Shown piece by piece: positions 1-8,208 of a DNA stretch of 10,733 nucleotides. The translations under genes and the position numbers were made by a program. Numbering within the stretch: position 1 is the stretch's first letter; every line of letters begins with the position of its first letter. The notes under the pieces are model-generated. The model was not told where the DNA came from. It searched no databases and was given only the letters and a program-made list of their open reading frames with translations. The DNA is taken from contig JBHEQW010000054.1 of the NCBI GenBank assembly GCA_046530935.1, forward strand, positions 1-10,733, written 5' to 3'. This stretch comes from Arsenophonus sp046530935. Lineage in GTDB: Bacteria > Pseudomonadota > Gammaproteobacteria > Enterobacterales > Enterobacteriaceae.

Positions 1-103
1 GAAAACATTGATACTAAATTAACAATAAATAACTTATAAAATATTACTACTACTCACTTTAATGAGTAACACTAAAATTAATATTAAACTCTGAAGCAAA
101 AAT

Positions 104-136
104 TATTAACAAATCTAATTTATTAACAAATATAAT
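104..136. repeat. 16-bp tandem duplication in AT-rich DNA
   Basis: Two 16-nt units, TATTAACAAATCTAAT at 104-119 and TATTAACAAATATAAT at 121-136, differ at one base and are separated by a single T. They lie at the outer (transposase C-terminal) edge of the first IS fossil. The second unit can be lined up with the corresponding edge of the other copy near 6401 (GTTATTACAAAATCT), so the IS boundary here is blurred by the duplication. Replication slippage is the simplest origin. Confidence 0.7.
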
Positions 137-1606
137 CTAGTAGGTGTATGACAGTCTGTCAGCATAGCTAGAGTTTCAGTCTGATACTTCGTACATCTTT
201 CTCCATCCTTAAATTTGACGTTGTTTACCACAAACACATGGTAAGCAGGTCAGGTGTCGACTCCATTTATTAGATTCCAGTTTTTCTTAACAGAGTGTAA
301 TAGCTTAAATAGCATTGAAAGACTTTTACTTGAATTAGAATCTCTTTGCGTATCATCTGAGTAATTTAACTATCACAAAGCCAATTCAATTAGATTCATA
401 ATTTTTATTGATGTTTATTGTGCTAGAAACCGGAAGTTATAAACTGCGATCAGTTCTCTTCTTGATCTTTCTCAAACTTCTTATTTTCTACAAATACTTC
501 GCTGAAAATATTCCCAACAAAATATCAATGGTTTTATTAGAAATAACAGAAGCTCCATTTATAACCAGATAGACCTATCATGGCAACTTCAAGCTTTAAC
601 TTTCAATTGCATGCCATTAAGGAGTGAATCCAACACATTAGCTTTTTTATTTATGTACTAACAGAGTTTGTGCCGCGCATCAGTAAATATCTTTATATTA
701 TATTCTAAAAATAAGGTCACCGCAACCTCTCTTATCAAGCATAAGAGATACGGTTAAAGCAAGGTGTTGCTCCTGACTTAACGCATGGATTAAGAAGTTC
801 GATATATTTCGCTTCTGACTCTCGATAAGCATTTTCAACTGCAACTAACTCCTTATGTCCATGCTTAGTTATGGCGATAAATTGATAATAAGACAAAGGC
901 GATCTCTCTTACCTGATAGGTGTATCTATCCATATTGCCTAAGAAATAAACGTAGCACGCATGCTTAAATCAGCTAGATTGTACTATTACCTGTGTTCTT
1001 CAAACCATTGCTCTTTCAGCCCACTAATTATTAACAGAGAGAGAACGCAATGTGATTTTTTAGAAAAAACCGCTATAGTCGATTCCTAAAAATCACCAAT
1101 AGCTATGACTTGCATAGCTACAGCAGCTTCCAATATATACAGAAGAACTCTTTGAAATTTTTTTCATGATTAGATAAAGAGGTAACAACAAGCTGTTTAA
1201 GCATATTTCGTTTCCAGCGTGATCTCTCCTGAGCTTATGTAGTTTAATTTCAATATCACAAATATCTGTATAAATTCGTTCTAACAAATAACAGTTACTG
1301 ATAACACCAACATGAAACGCTCATAAATAAGGTTAGCATTCATGACGTTGTCTAAGGCATACCTTCAATCTAAACCAAAACAACTGTGGATTATATCAGC
1401 TGCCAATCAGAATTACAGATGAATTCATGTAATGGATTACATGTACTATATAGTTTTTTTTGATGCTTGTTATATGATATGTTTTCCATAACATTTCATC
1501 TTTATATTCATGAAATCATTTATAAAAACAATTAAAAGGATCATGACATCCATCACACTATCTTCAAAACTCCATATACTAGGAATTGGCATAACTAAAT
1601 ACAGAG
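121..1606 (-). mobile_element. Degenerate IS256-family insertion sequence, copy 1
   Basis: This stretch can be aligned along its length with 6400-7848, in the same orientation. Shared landmarks are TTGCATGCC (609-617 here, 6877-6885 there), ATTACCTGTGTTCTTCAA (988-1005, 7247-7264) and AAAATCACC (1089-1097, 7350-7358). Its size fits an IS256-family element with one transposase gene. The ends are approximate: the outer edge is blurred by a tandem duplication, and the inner edge is set where likeness to the second copy fades. No convincing terminal inverted repeat or target duplication is visible. The element cannot move, because its transposase is broken in many places. Confidence 0.7.
140..1430 (-). 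pseudogene. IS256-family (mutator-type) transposase, decayed, copy 1
   Basis: The gene would have encoded a DDE transposase of about 400 residues that cuts and rejoins the element's ends. Reading the minus strand and switching frames recovers the family landmarks in order. Near the N-terminus, 1093-1287 is an open run of 64 codons with IEIKLHKLRRDHAGNEI and LNSLLLPLYL, matching the family's KVPKVR...SALLPPYLRR block. At 789-866 there are 26 unbroken codons including GHKELVAVENAYRESEA, the family's KELVA-GYRESE block. Further on come KANVLDSLLNGMQLKVKA (about 590-650), FKLLHSVKKNWNLINGVD (about 255-320) and VKFKDGE near 210, the C-terminal signature. Stops and frameshifts separate these pieces. 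The 1093-1287 run is a surviving fragment, not a separate gene. The family call is firm; the exact ends are not. Confidence 0.8.
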
Positions 1607-2213
1607 TATATTAGCTGTTTTCTTTAGGCAAATATCGATAAAGAGCTACATCATCAGATTTGCTAAGAGGACCTAAATGGTAAGAAATTTTTCTCTAGTG
1701 AAATGAAATTAATCACTATCGCTTAATAAAGTTGGATAATTAAATAGTTATTGATAATGGATTTTAGATTTAAAATCTTAACTATATCAACTAATTAAAA
1801 GAATAATTTGTTAGTAGAAATTTTATGATGGCACATGGAATTTTCCACATGTTTTATTTACTGAATTATTTTACCTGAAGAAGATTGCTTGAAAGCATAA
1901 CAATTGAACTACAGATGTAGTGCCTAGAAGTATTTCTGCAAACAAAGCAAGAACCTTTTCCAAACATAGCTCAGTAAAAAAACAGCAACTTAGTTGTTTC
2001 TATTGCTATTTAGGATCTATTTAAACCTAAAACAACCTTATACAATAAGACAAGTGATTCATTACTAGATTATTAATAAAATTTGCTAGTAAATAAAATT
2101 AAAATATTTTGTATTAATGAAATAATAGCTTTTATCATATTACTATTAAATATGATATATCACTATATTCTTAACTAAATTCCAGCTATAGCTAACATAA
2201 TAATGTTATTATT
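1607..2213. other. AT-rich intergenic stretch downstream of lpxK, no gene identified
   Basis: No long open frame or recognised protein block is present. Just past the lpxK stop, TAACAT-AATA-ATGTTA (2193-2208) is a perfect 6-bp hairpin next to a 10-bp palindrome AGCTATAGCT (2184-2193). It is too AT-rich, and lacks a following T run, to be called a terminator. A weak dyad TGGAA-TT-TTCCA lies at 1836-1847. In enteric bacteria ycaQ/ycaR or kdsB may follow lpxK; I looked for remnants of these on the minus strand and found none. Minus-strand reading from about 1679 into the IS edge gives a short, mostly open run (LSKSDDVALYRYLPKE, then MPIPSIWSFEDS) that I cannot assign. Most likely this is decayed gene sequence past recognition. 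Confidence 0.6.
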
Positions 2214-3206
2214 TCAAATATTTTTACTAGTCTTTAACAATTTACTAATATCTGAAAGAATTTTTTTTTCGCCTTGTTGTGAAAGCTTGGCGTTTACTGG
2301 CAAATACCACCAATTTAATTGAGCGAAATTAAAACATTTTACTGCGTCTTTTTCAGTCATTAATAATATTTGATAATCAGCTGCTAAGGTTATTAATTTA
2401 GAAAATTCATAACATTGATGATCAGAAAAAGAATATGTCGTAATTAATTGAACTCCTTTTTGTTCAAGGCTTGAAAAAAAGCGTGCTGGGTGCCCAATTC
2501 CTGCAATTGCAATAACTTGCTTCAATTTACAGACTGATCGTTTTTCACCTGTCAACATGTTTACAGCAATATCGCCTATTAACTGCATGGCAATCTCACC
2601 ATACCTAGGGACACCCCCATTAGTAATAATAGCATTAACGGTATTCAAACGATATTGACACTCGCGTAATGGACCAGCAGGCAGCAACCAACCATTTCCA
2701 AATCTACGGATACCATCAATAACAACGATCTCAAAATCCCTTTGTAAGGCATAATGCTGAAGACCATCATCAGCAATAATAATATCTAGTTCTTGTTGCC
2801 TAAGTAACATCTTAAATGCTTCTACTCGTTTAGGTGCAACAGCAACTGGCACACCAGTTCGTCGATAAATTAAAGCAGGCTCATCGCCAGTTTCCTTTAT
2901 TGATATACTTTCATTAACTAATATCGGATAAGAAGTTGATTTCCCACCATACCCGCGTGATACAACACCAACACAATAGCCTTGTAATAAAAGCTGCTCA
3001 ACTAACCAAATAACAACCGGAGTTTTACCATTACCACCAACAGTTAAATTACCTACAACGATAATAAATATTGGTGCTCTCCAACTATGGAAAATTTCTA
3101 AATGATAGCAAAAGCGTCTTAATCCAATAATCATGGCATATACTATCGATAACGGTAGTAATAAAAGATATAGCCACGAACTACCTAACCATATTTTATT
3201 AATCAT
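2214..3206 (-). CDS. lpxK: Tetraacyldisaccharide 4'-kinase (lipid A biosynthesis)
   Basis: LpxK transfers phosphate from ATP to the 4' position of the tetraacyl disaccharide 1-phosphate, giving lipid IVA, at the cytoplasmic face of the inner membrane. The 330-residue product matches E. coli LpxK (about 328) end to end. Visible features are a hydrophobic N-terminal anchor (about residues 12-28), a Walker A loop TVGGNGKT at 55-62, the VVSRGYGGK segment at 81-89, the catalytic-region motif DDGLQHY at 146-152, GNGWLLPAGPLRE in mid-protein, and MTEKDAVKC near the C-terminus. The ATG at 3204-3206 aligns with the E. coli start (MINKIW against MIEKIW). The ribosome site is weak (TTTAAG upstream). It begins 18 nt after msbA ends and is probably co-transcribed with it. 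No key residue looks lost, so the gene is judged functional. Confidence 0.97.
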   Translation of the reverse strand: MINKIWLGSSWLYLLLLPLSIVYAMIIGLRRFCYHLEIFHSWRAPIFIIVVGNLTVGGNGKTPVVIWLVEQLLLQGYCVGVVSRGYGGKSTSYPILVNESISIKETGDEPALIYRRTGVPVAVAPKRVEAFKMLLRQQELDIIIADDGLQHYALQRDFEIVVIDGIRRFGNGWLLPAGPLRECQYRLNTVNAIITNGGVPRYGEIAMQLIGDIAVNMLTGEKRSVCKLKQVIAIAGIGHPARFFSSLEQKGVQLITTYSFSDHQCYEFSKLITLAADYQILLMTEKDAVKCFNFAQLNWWYLPVNAKLSQQGEKKILSDISKLLKTSKNI

Positions 3207-3224
3207 TGCTTAAATTGCATACTA

Positions 3225-4961
3225 TTAAAGTTGAGCATATCCCCCAACAGCATCTTTCTTGAGTAAAGTTTGATGGGTTCCTCGTTCAATAATTTTACCA
3301 TCCTGAATAACTAAAATTTCATCTACATTTTCTATTGTTGAAAGACGATGGGCAATAATAATCGAAGTCCGATTTTTCTGTAATTCGTCCAATGCTTCCT
3401 GAATAGCTCTCTCTGATTCAGTATCAAGCGCAGATGTAGCTTCATCAAGAATTAATATAGATGAGTTATGTAATAAAGCACATGCAATAGCTATTCGTTG
3501 ACGCTGCCCACCAGAAAGCATTACACCATTTTCACCAATAACGGTATCTAATCCATTATCCAGTTTTTGAATGAAGTCCATAGCATAAGCCATTTTAGCT
3601 GCTTTTTCAATGGCTTTTCGACTAAAACGACCATCGGTTGCATAAGCAATATTATTTGCAATAGTATCGTTAAAAAGATAAACATGCTGAGAAACCAGTG
3701 CAACTTGGCTACGTAGAGAGCTTAAAGTATATTCGCGCAAATCACGATCATCAAGCAATATTTGACCTTCATTAACATCATATAAGCGTGTAATTAGGTT
3801 CGCAATAGTCGATTTTCCTGAACCTGATCGTCCAACTAAAGCAATAGATTTTCCAGGCGGGATTTTAAAAGAGATATCCTGTAATACAGGATGTTCTTTT
3901 GTTGCATATTTAAATGTAACATGTTTAAATTCTATTTTACCTTTAGCTTTTTTTAATATTAATTTACCATCGTCTTTTTCCTGTTGCATATCTAAAATTG
4001 TAAACAATGCTTGGCAGGCAGCCATGCCTCGTTGAAATTGTGCGTTAACATTTGTTAATGACTTTAATGGGCGCATTAATGCAAACATAGATGAAAAAAC
4101 AACACCTATAGTTCCTGCTGTCAGTGTTTTCATAACTTCAGGAAAACTTGCGATATAAAGCGTAAATGCTAACGCTAGAGAGGCAATAAGCTGTATGATT
4201 GGATCAGAGATCGAAGATGCCGTTACCATTTTTATCGTTTGCCGACGCATATGATTACTTGCTTTGCTAAAGCGCTCAGTTTCAATTTTTTGTCCACCAA
4301 AAATTAAAACTTCTTTATGGCCTTTTAACATCTGTTCTGCGCTATCGGTTACTTGCCCCATACCAGTTTGCATGCTTTTACTAATATTTCTAAAGTGTTT
4401 AGAAACCGAGCGAATTGTTAACGCAACAATAGGAACAATAACAATTAATATTAGTGAAAGCTGCCAACTATAATAAAACATCAGCCCAAACAGACCGATA
4501 ATGTAAGCACTTTCTCGAACAATAGTGATTAAGGCGCTAGAGGAGGATGAAGCAACTTGTTCAGAATCATAAGTTATACGAGAAATTAAGGTTCCTGTCG
4601 ACTGCTGATCAAAAAAAGCAACAGACATTCCCATCATATGCCCAAACAAGCGTCGACGCATATTCATTACGACTTTACCAGAAACCCAGGCAATACAATA
4701 ATTAGAAATAAAACTTGATATCCCTCTTATCATCATTAGTCCTAATATAATGATTGCTAACCATTTTAGCGTGCTGTTATCAGCTTTACCAAAACCTTCA
4801 TCAAGTAAAGGTTTTAATAAGGAGATCATGAATGCATCGCTGGCAGCGTTAATGATCAACGAAACAGAAGCTACACTTAATCCAAGTTTAAATGGCAAAA
4901 TCATTGGCCATAGCCTGCGAAATGTTTGCCATGTAGAAAGATTTTTATCATTCATTATCAT
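3225..4961 (-). CDS. msbA: Lipid A export ATP-binding/permease protein MsbA
   Basis: MsbA is a homodimeric ABC exporter that flips lipid A-core from the inner to the outer leaflet of the inner membrane. The 578-residue product matches E. coli MsbA (582) closely: six-helix transmembrane domain over about residues 20-320, then a nucleotide-binding domain. It keeps Walker A GRSGSGKST (377-385), the Q-loop glutamine (425), signature LSGGQ (482-486), Walker B ILILDE (502-507), SALD D-loop (510-513) and H-loop histidine (538). Two oddities: the protein ends at GGYAQL, about seven residues short of E. coli (YAQLHKMQFGQ), and the arginine usual after QRIAIA is Cys494. The start is MIMNDK; an ATG two codons downstream (4953-4955) fits the E. 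coli start MHNDK as well. No strong ribosome site is visible for either. It lies first in an operon with lpxK and follows the comEC fossil. Confidence 0.97.
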   Translation of the reverse strand: MIMNDKNLSTWQTFRRLWPMILPFKLGLSVASVSLIINAASDAFMISLLKPLLDEGFGKADNSTLKWLAIIILGLMMIRGISSFISNYCIAWVSGKVVMNMRRRLFGHMMGMSVAFFDQQSTGTLISRITYDSEQVASSSSSALITIVRESAYIIGLFGLMFYYSWQLSLILIVIVPIVALTIRSVSKHFRNISKSMQTGMGQVTDSAEQMLKGHKEVLIFGGQKIETERFSKASNHMRRQTIKMVTASSISDPIIQLIASLALAFTLYIASFPEVMKTLTAGTIGVVFSSMFALMRPLKSLTNVNAQFQRGMAACQALFTILDMQQEKDDGKLILKKAKGKIEFKHVTFKYATKEHPVLQDISFKIPPGKSIALVGRSGSGKSTIANLITRLYDVNEGQILLDDRDLREYTLSSLRSQVALVSQHVYLFNDTIANNIAYATDGRFSRKAIEKAAKMAYAMDFIQKLDNGLDTVIGENGVMLSGGQRQRIAIACALLHNSSILILDEATSALDTESERAIQEALDELQKNRTSIIIAHRLSTIENVDEILVIQDGKIIERGTHQTLLKKDAVGGYAQL

Positions 4962-5001
4962 TATCTTATTAAATTTAAATCCAAAAAAATAAGCGGTTTA
5001 T

Positions 5002-5043
5002 TTTAATTGAGAAACCTCTAAATTTAATTGAGGAACCTCTAAA
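5002..5043. repeat. 21-bp tandem duplication between comEC fossil and msbA
   Basis: Two adjacent 21-nt units, 5002-5022 and 5023-5043, differ at one base (GAGAAACC against GAGGAACC). Because 21 is a multiple of three, the duplication adds seven codons in frame to the last open run of the comEC fossil, giving HLEVPQL followed by NLEVSQL. It ends about 40 bp before the msbA start, so it also sits where an msbA promoter or leader would lie. Slippage is the likely origin; any regulatory role is untested. Confidence 0.85.
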
Positions 5044-5564
5044 TGCAAAACTGCTGCTGATACAAGCAAGGGAAAACTTCTTAAGTTATAACGCATTATT
5101 TTAATTTTATCAAAATACAACTTCGCTATAATTTTTCTTAATTCTGTCACACTCAACCAATTTAATTTTCCCATATATTTACATATCGTTTGCAGTACCT
5201 TTCCTTTATTAGAAAGCAAACAGGAACTGCTAGTAACAACGCAATAGAAGTAAGCAAATATTGCAGTTTAATTAATTGAATAAACGATATAGCTGTAGAA
5301 CTGTTCTTCTAGCAGAGAAGATAAGAAATTTGTAATAAACTATCTGACAAATCTGCTATTACTAAACAAATAAATTATTTCTTCGTTAATTATTTTAAAA
5401 TCTCAAAGCAATCAGATAAAATTAAAATAGCTGAATATGGATAGCACACCATATCACTAATTTTACTACACACGAATCATTACTCTAATGATCTTTTTTG
5501 ATTAACTATTTGCAATAATACATTCAAAATGTAATTAGCTTCCATTGAAGATAAATGCCTCTAT

Positions 5565-5604
5565 ATGGCAAAAAAAATAAATTTATGGCAAGAAAAATAA
5601 ATTT
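5565..5604. repeat. 20-bp tandem duplication inside the comEC fossil
   Basis: Units 5565-5584 and 5585-5604 are ATGGCAAAAAAAATAAATTT and ATGGCAAGAAAAATAAATTT, one mismatch in 20. A 20-nt insertion shifts the reading frame, so this event would itself disrupt comEC. It falls between the blocks matching WIRSP and QWQGLRF of E. coli ComEC. The long A run makes polymerase slippage the likely cause. Confidence 0.85.
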
Positions 5605-6399
5605 TTATCAAAATAGATTCTGATTTCTAATTCAGGGCAAGTTAATAATAAACTAGCTGCTACCAGTTTAATAGACATGATTATGATCAGTAAGTATAAC
5701 GCTTTCTGGCGTTAACCTATGATATTATAAATAGGAAAATAAGTACTAAATAAGTACTATTAATAGCTTTTATCTTAGATATAGTGAAAAGAGGTATTAT
5801 ACACGTTAACATTTTTTTCTCTATTGCTTAATAATAATTGATAATTCGCGTGCTACAGATCTTCTAAGGTAATCAACTAAAAAAATGTAAATAACTTTGT
5901 TATATTGTTGTAATTGACCAATAGATCAACAAGTTTATTAGAAATAAATACTGAATAAATCAAGCAATCAACCGATATAAAATAATAAGCAAGCCAAAAG
6001 CCAGCTTATGATAATTGCCAGAGAACCAGTATTAAGACAATAATGTTCAATATAAGCCAGGTCACCCAAGAGTGCTAACAACTAATACTTTTATCGACTA
6101 AGTCAAATAATAAATTATGTATTACATGATGATAAAAAATACAAATGTATGAAACCATAATTAATGATATTAGTTATAAATGAAGTAATTACTAGTACCA
6201 ATAAATTAGCAAAAAAAAAGTTAATAAAAAATTACTAATATTAACCAATTAAATTCAATTCAATTGAATAGAAATTAATAAATCAGAATGCATAGTTAGT
6301 TACAAATTAAGCAAATTAGCAATACAATTAAGCCAACCATGTTAAAACCATATACTTAATTTTACAAATAAAAACCAAAATATTAATACGTTAACTTAG

Positions 6400-7848
6400 A
6401 GTTATTACAAAATCTGCTGTATTACGATCATAGGCTGCCGTTTCTAATTTGATGGGTTATGAATCTGTTCTCTATCCTTAGATTGGATGTGATTTATCAC
6501 CAGTGTCAAAGTTAGCAACTCAAACTTCCTTAGCTGGTTCAGTTCCAACTTTTCTTGAGCATGCTGGACAAGCTTAAATATCATTGAAAAATTGGTTTTT
6601 CGAACCATAGTTTTCTTAGAGAGTCACTGCCTTCCTAAGCTAACTGTTCTAAACGCAGATTCAATTAAATTCGTTGTTCTTATTGATGCCAAGTACTTTG
6701 ACATTAAGTAAACTGTAAAATACAAGCAGTTATTGTTGATCTTTCTTTAGCTTCTTCATCGCTTCAATTTACTTATCTAAAAATCTTGCCAACAAAACAT
6801 CAAGAGCTTTATTAGCGTACATCATGGCGATTCTTTGCTAGCCAGACCTCATGCAGCGTAGTATTAACTTTCGGTTGCATGCCTTTAGGGGAATAAAACT
6901 AGCAACATTAGCTGTTTTGTGTATTCAACATCATTGGTGCTTCATGTTCTGAAATATCTTTGTTATTTCATTCCAAAAACTAAGTGTACAGCGTCACAAG
7001 TGGCTAAGCTTATGATATACTGTTAAGATACATTTTTGCATGGCATTGAGAAGGTTGGTCAAGTTTACTTCTGATTCTAGGCAAGCATCTTTAAGCGCAA
7101 CTAGCCCATTACGTCCATTATTCTCAGTGACACCGATAATGATACCAGCAGGCAAATACGATCATCTTGCTCGATAGGACGGTATACATACCATCGCCCA
7201 AGGAATAAACACATAGCTGCCATCTCTTAAATTACACAGGCACGAATTACCTGTGTTCTTCAAGTCATTTCTGTTTCAGTCTGCTATAGATATTATAGCA
7301 GATAGACAATATGCTTTTTACAAAAAAGTTTATCCTTGATGGTTTTATGAAAATCACCGGTGGATATGCCTAGTAGGTACATAGCAATGCTAGCAACTCT
7401 TCGAGTCTATTTTTCACGATTCAAATAAAGCGCTAGCTGAGCTATTGAGCTATATTTCGTTGCCAGTGCAATACTTATTCATGACATTAGGCACTTTAAT
7501 TTCAACATGCGCAAATATAAGTCTCTATAATTTGCTGAGGTAAATAACCATTACGGACTACGGACATGAGAGACGTTAACGAGGCGGCGTTTTAACATGT
7601 TGTCAAAGCATAGCTTCAAAGCTCAGCCTCAACCAGGCTGCTATAAGATATCTGACGCCATCACGAATAAGTTCATGAAAGAAATAAGGAATAAAAGGCA
7701 ATATTTTATTTTTTAGATACCTATATGGTATACCTTTTCATGGCATATCATTTCTCTGTTGGTGAAATTATTCAGGAAATTAATCAGAAAAATAGATACG
7801 CCATCATCTCTTTAAAATTCATAATACACAAAAAAAATAAGAATAACT
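6400..7848 (-). mobile_element. Degenerate IS256-family insertion sequence, copy 2
   Basis: This second, somewhat less AT-rich copy parallels 121-1606 in orientation and order of landmarks. The left limit is placed where the comEC reading breaks off, the right limit where likeness to copy 1 fades. At these limits AGTTATT (6400-6406) and AATAACT (7842-7848) form a 7-bp inverted repeat, compatible with terminal repeats but too short to prove them. No clear target-site duplication flanks it. On one side lies the comEC 3' part and on the other the alaS leader, with no sign of the comEC 5' part, so this copy marks a rearrangement or deletion junction. It is immobile because the transposase gene is ruined. 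Confidence 0.72.
6420..7680 (-). pseudogene. IS256-family (mutator-type) transposase, decayed, copy 2
   Basis: Minus-strand reading with frame changes gives the family's blocks in order: LIRDGVRYLIAAWLRL near the N-terminus (about 7625-7675), a VRNGYLPQQ-like segment (about 7540-7565), VEIKVP (about 7492-7510), GISTGDFH (7347-7370), a DGMY segment (about 7170-7190), GVTENNGRNGLVALKDA (about 7080-7134), KALDVLLARF and LKKDQQ (about 6730-6825), IESAFRTVSL-like residues (about 6640-6665), FKLVQHAQEK (about 6550-6580) and a final VINHIQSKD matching the family's VI-GVKFKDG. GISTGDF and the NPIES-like block are typical of this family. Frameshifts and stops are frequent. Its lesions differ from those of copy 1, so much of the decay came after the two copies diverged. 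Confidence 0.8.
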
Positions 7849-8090
7849 TTGATAAGTATAAGCTTATACCAAATTTTTACTAAGTAAAATTATCTAGTAG
7901 AATTAGCTATTAAAAATTACCTTTGTAAATATAAATGGAGACAAAATTCAAGAGCTTTATTTCTAAAATAAAAAAATAAATATAATGGAATAGAGTTAAT
8001 ATAATGTTAGTTTCACTGCATAACACTTAAATTATTTTGCGTTAGTCTAACTATACTACTTCTTGTTGTATTATTGCTTAGAAAAGCATA

Positions 8091-8133
8091 TACTCAAGAA
8101 AGGCCCTTCTATAAAAGGCCTAGTATTTGAGTA
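8091..8133. terminator. Two-part hairpin upstream of alaS, possible old terminator
   Basis: The outer arms TACTCAA (8091-8097) and TTGAGTA (8127-8133) pair perfectly, as do the inner arms AGGCC (8101-8105) and GGCCT (8117-8121) around an 11-nt loop. It is the most GC-rich dyad in the stretch. No run of T follows on either strand, so it is not a textbook intrinsic terminator. It could be the relic terminator of the gene that once preceded alaS. It is followed at once by a perfect 12-bp palindrome, CGTATTAATACG (8135-8146). Confidence 0.4.
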
Positions 8134-8208
8134 ACGTATTAATACGCATCACAGTTAGTAAATCCTTGTCACCGATTTAGTCATAAAACAATTTAAGGAT
8201 TTCTCAGA

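Larger units (their letters stand above)
4998..6399 (-). pseudogene. comEC: comEC fossil (competence DNA-uptake channel), 5' part missing
   Basis: ComEC forms the inner-membrane channel for incoming single-stranded DNA; its C-terminus carries a metallo-beta-lactamase-like domain. Minus-strand frames, stitched across shifts and stops, follow the E. coli protein collinearly: VLIFWF (about 6378-6395; ALIFWY), ANLLVLVITSFIT (about 6172-6210; ANLLAIPLVTFIT), VDKS...WQLS (about 6020-6100; ADRS...WQWLS), EKNVNVYNTS (about 5800-5830; GKAILYDTG), LTPESVILT (about 5690-5715; LEPEGVILS), NDSCVVK (about 5468-5488; NHSCVVK), SAILILSD (about 5410-5435; NSILLTGD), SLLQI (5325-5341; TLLQV), NSSTAISFIQ (about 5280-5310; NTSSSLPLIQ) and LSNKGK at the head of an open run 4998-5219 (LPSNKVK). 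The active-site HEHLDH block now reads DHNHVY. Position just upstream of msbA is the enterobacterial order. The gene breaks at 6399 against IS copy 2. The frame stitching is by eye. Confidence 0.75.

Noticed and set aside
51..68. TACTC-8 nt-GAGTA hairpin near the window start
   Set aside because: A 5-bp stem without a T run, in AT-rich DNA, is expected by chance.
1093..1287. A 64-codon minus-strand open frame as a small gene
   Set aside because: Its residues match the N-terminal block of IS256-family transposases and it lies in line with the other transposase pieces, so it is a fragment of that pseudogene.
4264..4473. Plus-strand open frame of 69 codons
   Set aside because: It lies wholly inside msbA on the opposite strand; MsbA is conserved there, so this is a shadow frame.
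4750..4992. Plus-strand open frame of 80 codons
   Set aside because: It is the opposite-strand shadow of the msbA 5' end and shows no protein likeness of its own.
5002..5604. Tandem repeats as a CRISPR array
   Set aside because: Each repeat has only two directly adjacent units with no spacers, and no cas genes are present.
121..7848. The two IS copies as a composite transposon carrying msbA-lpxK
   Set aside because: msbA and lpxK are core genes in their native order behind comEC, and copy 2 interrupts the native comEC, so the block was resident before the IS arrived.
7849..8160. A recX remnant ahead of alaS
   Set aside because: Plus-strand reading in all frames gave no block resembling RecX; the expectation rests only on enteric gene order.
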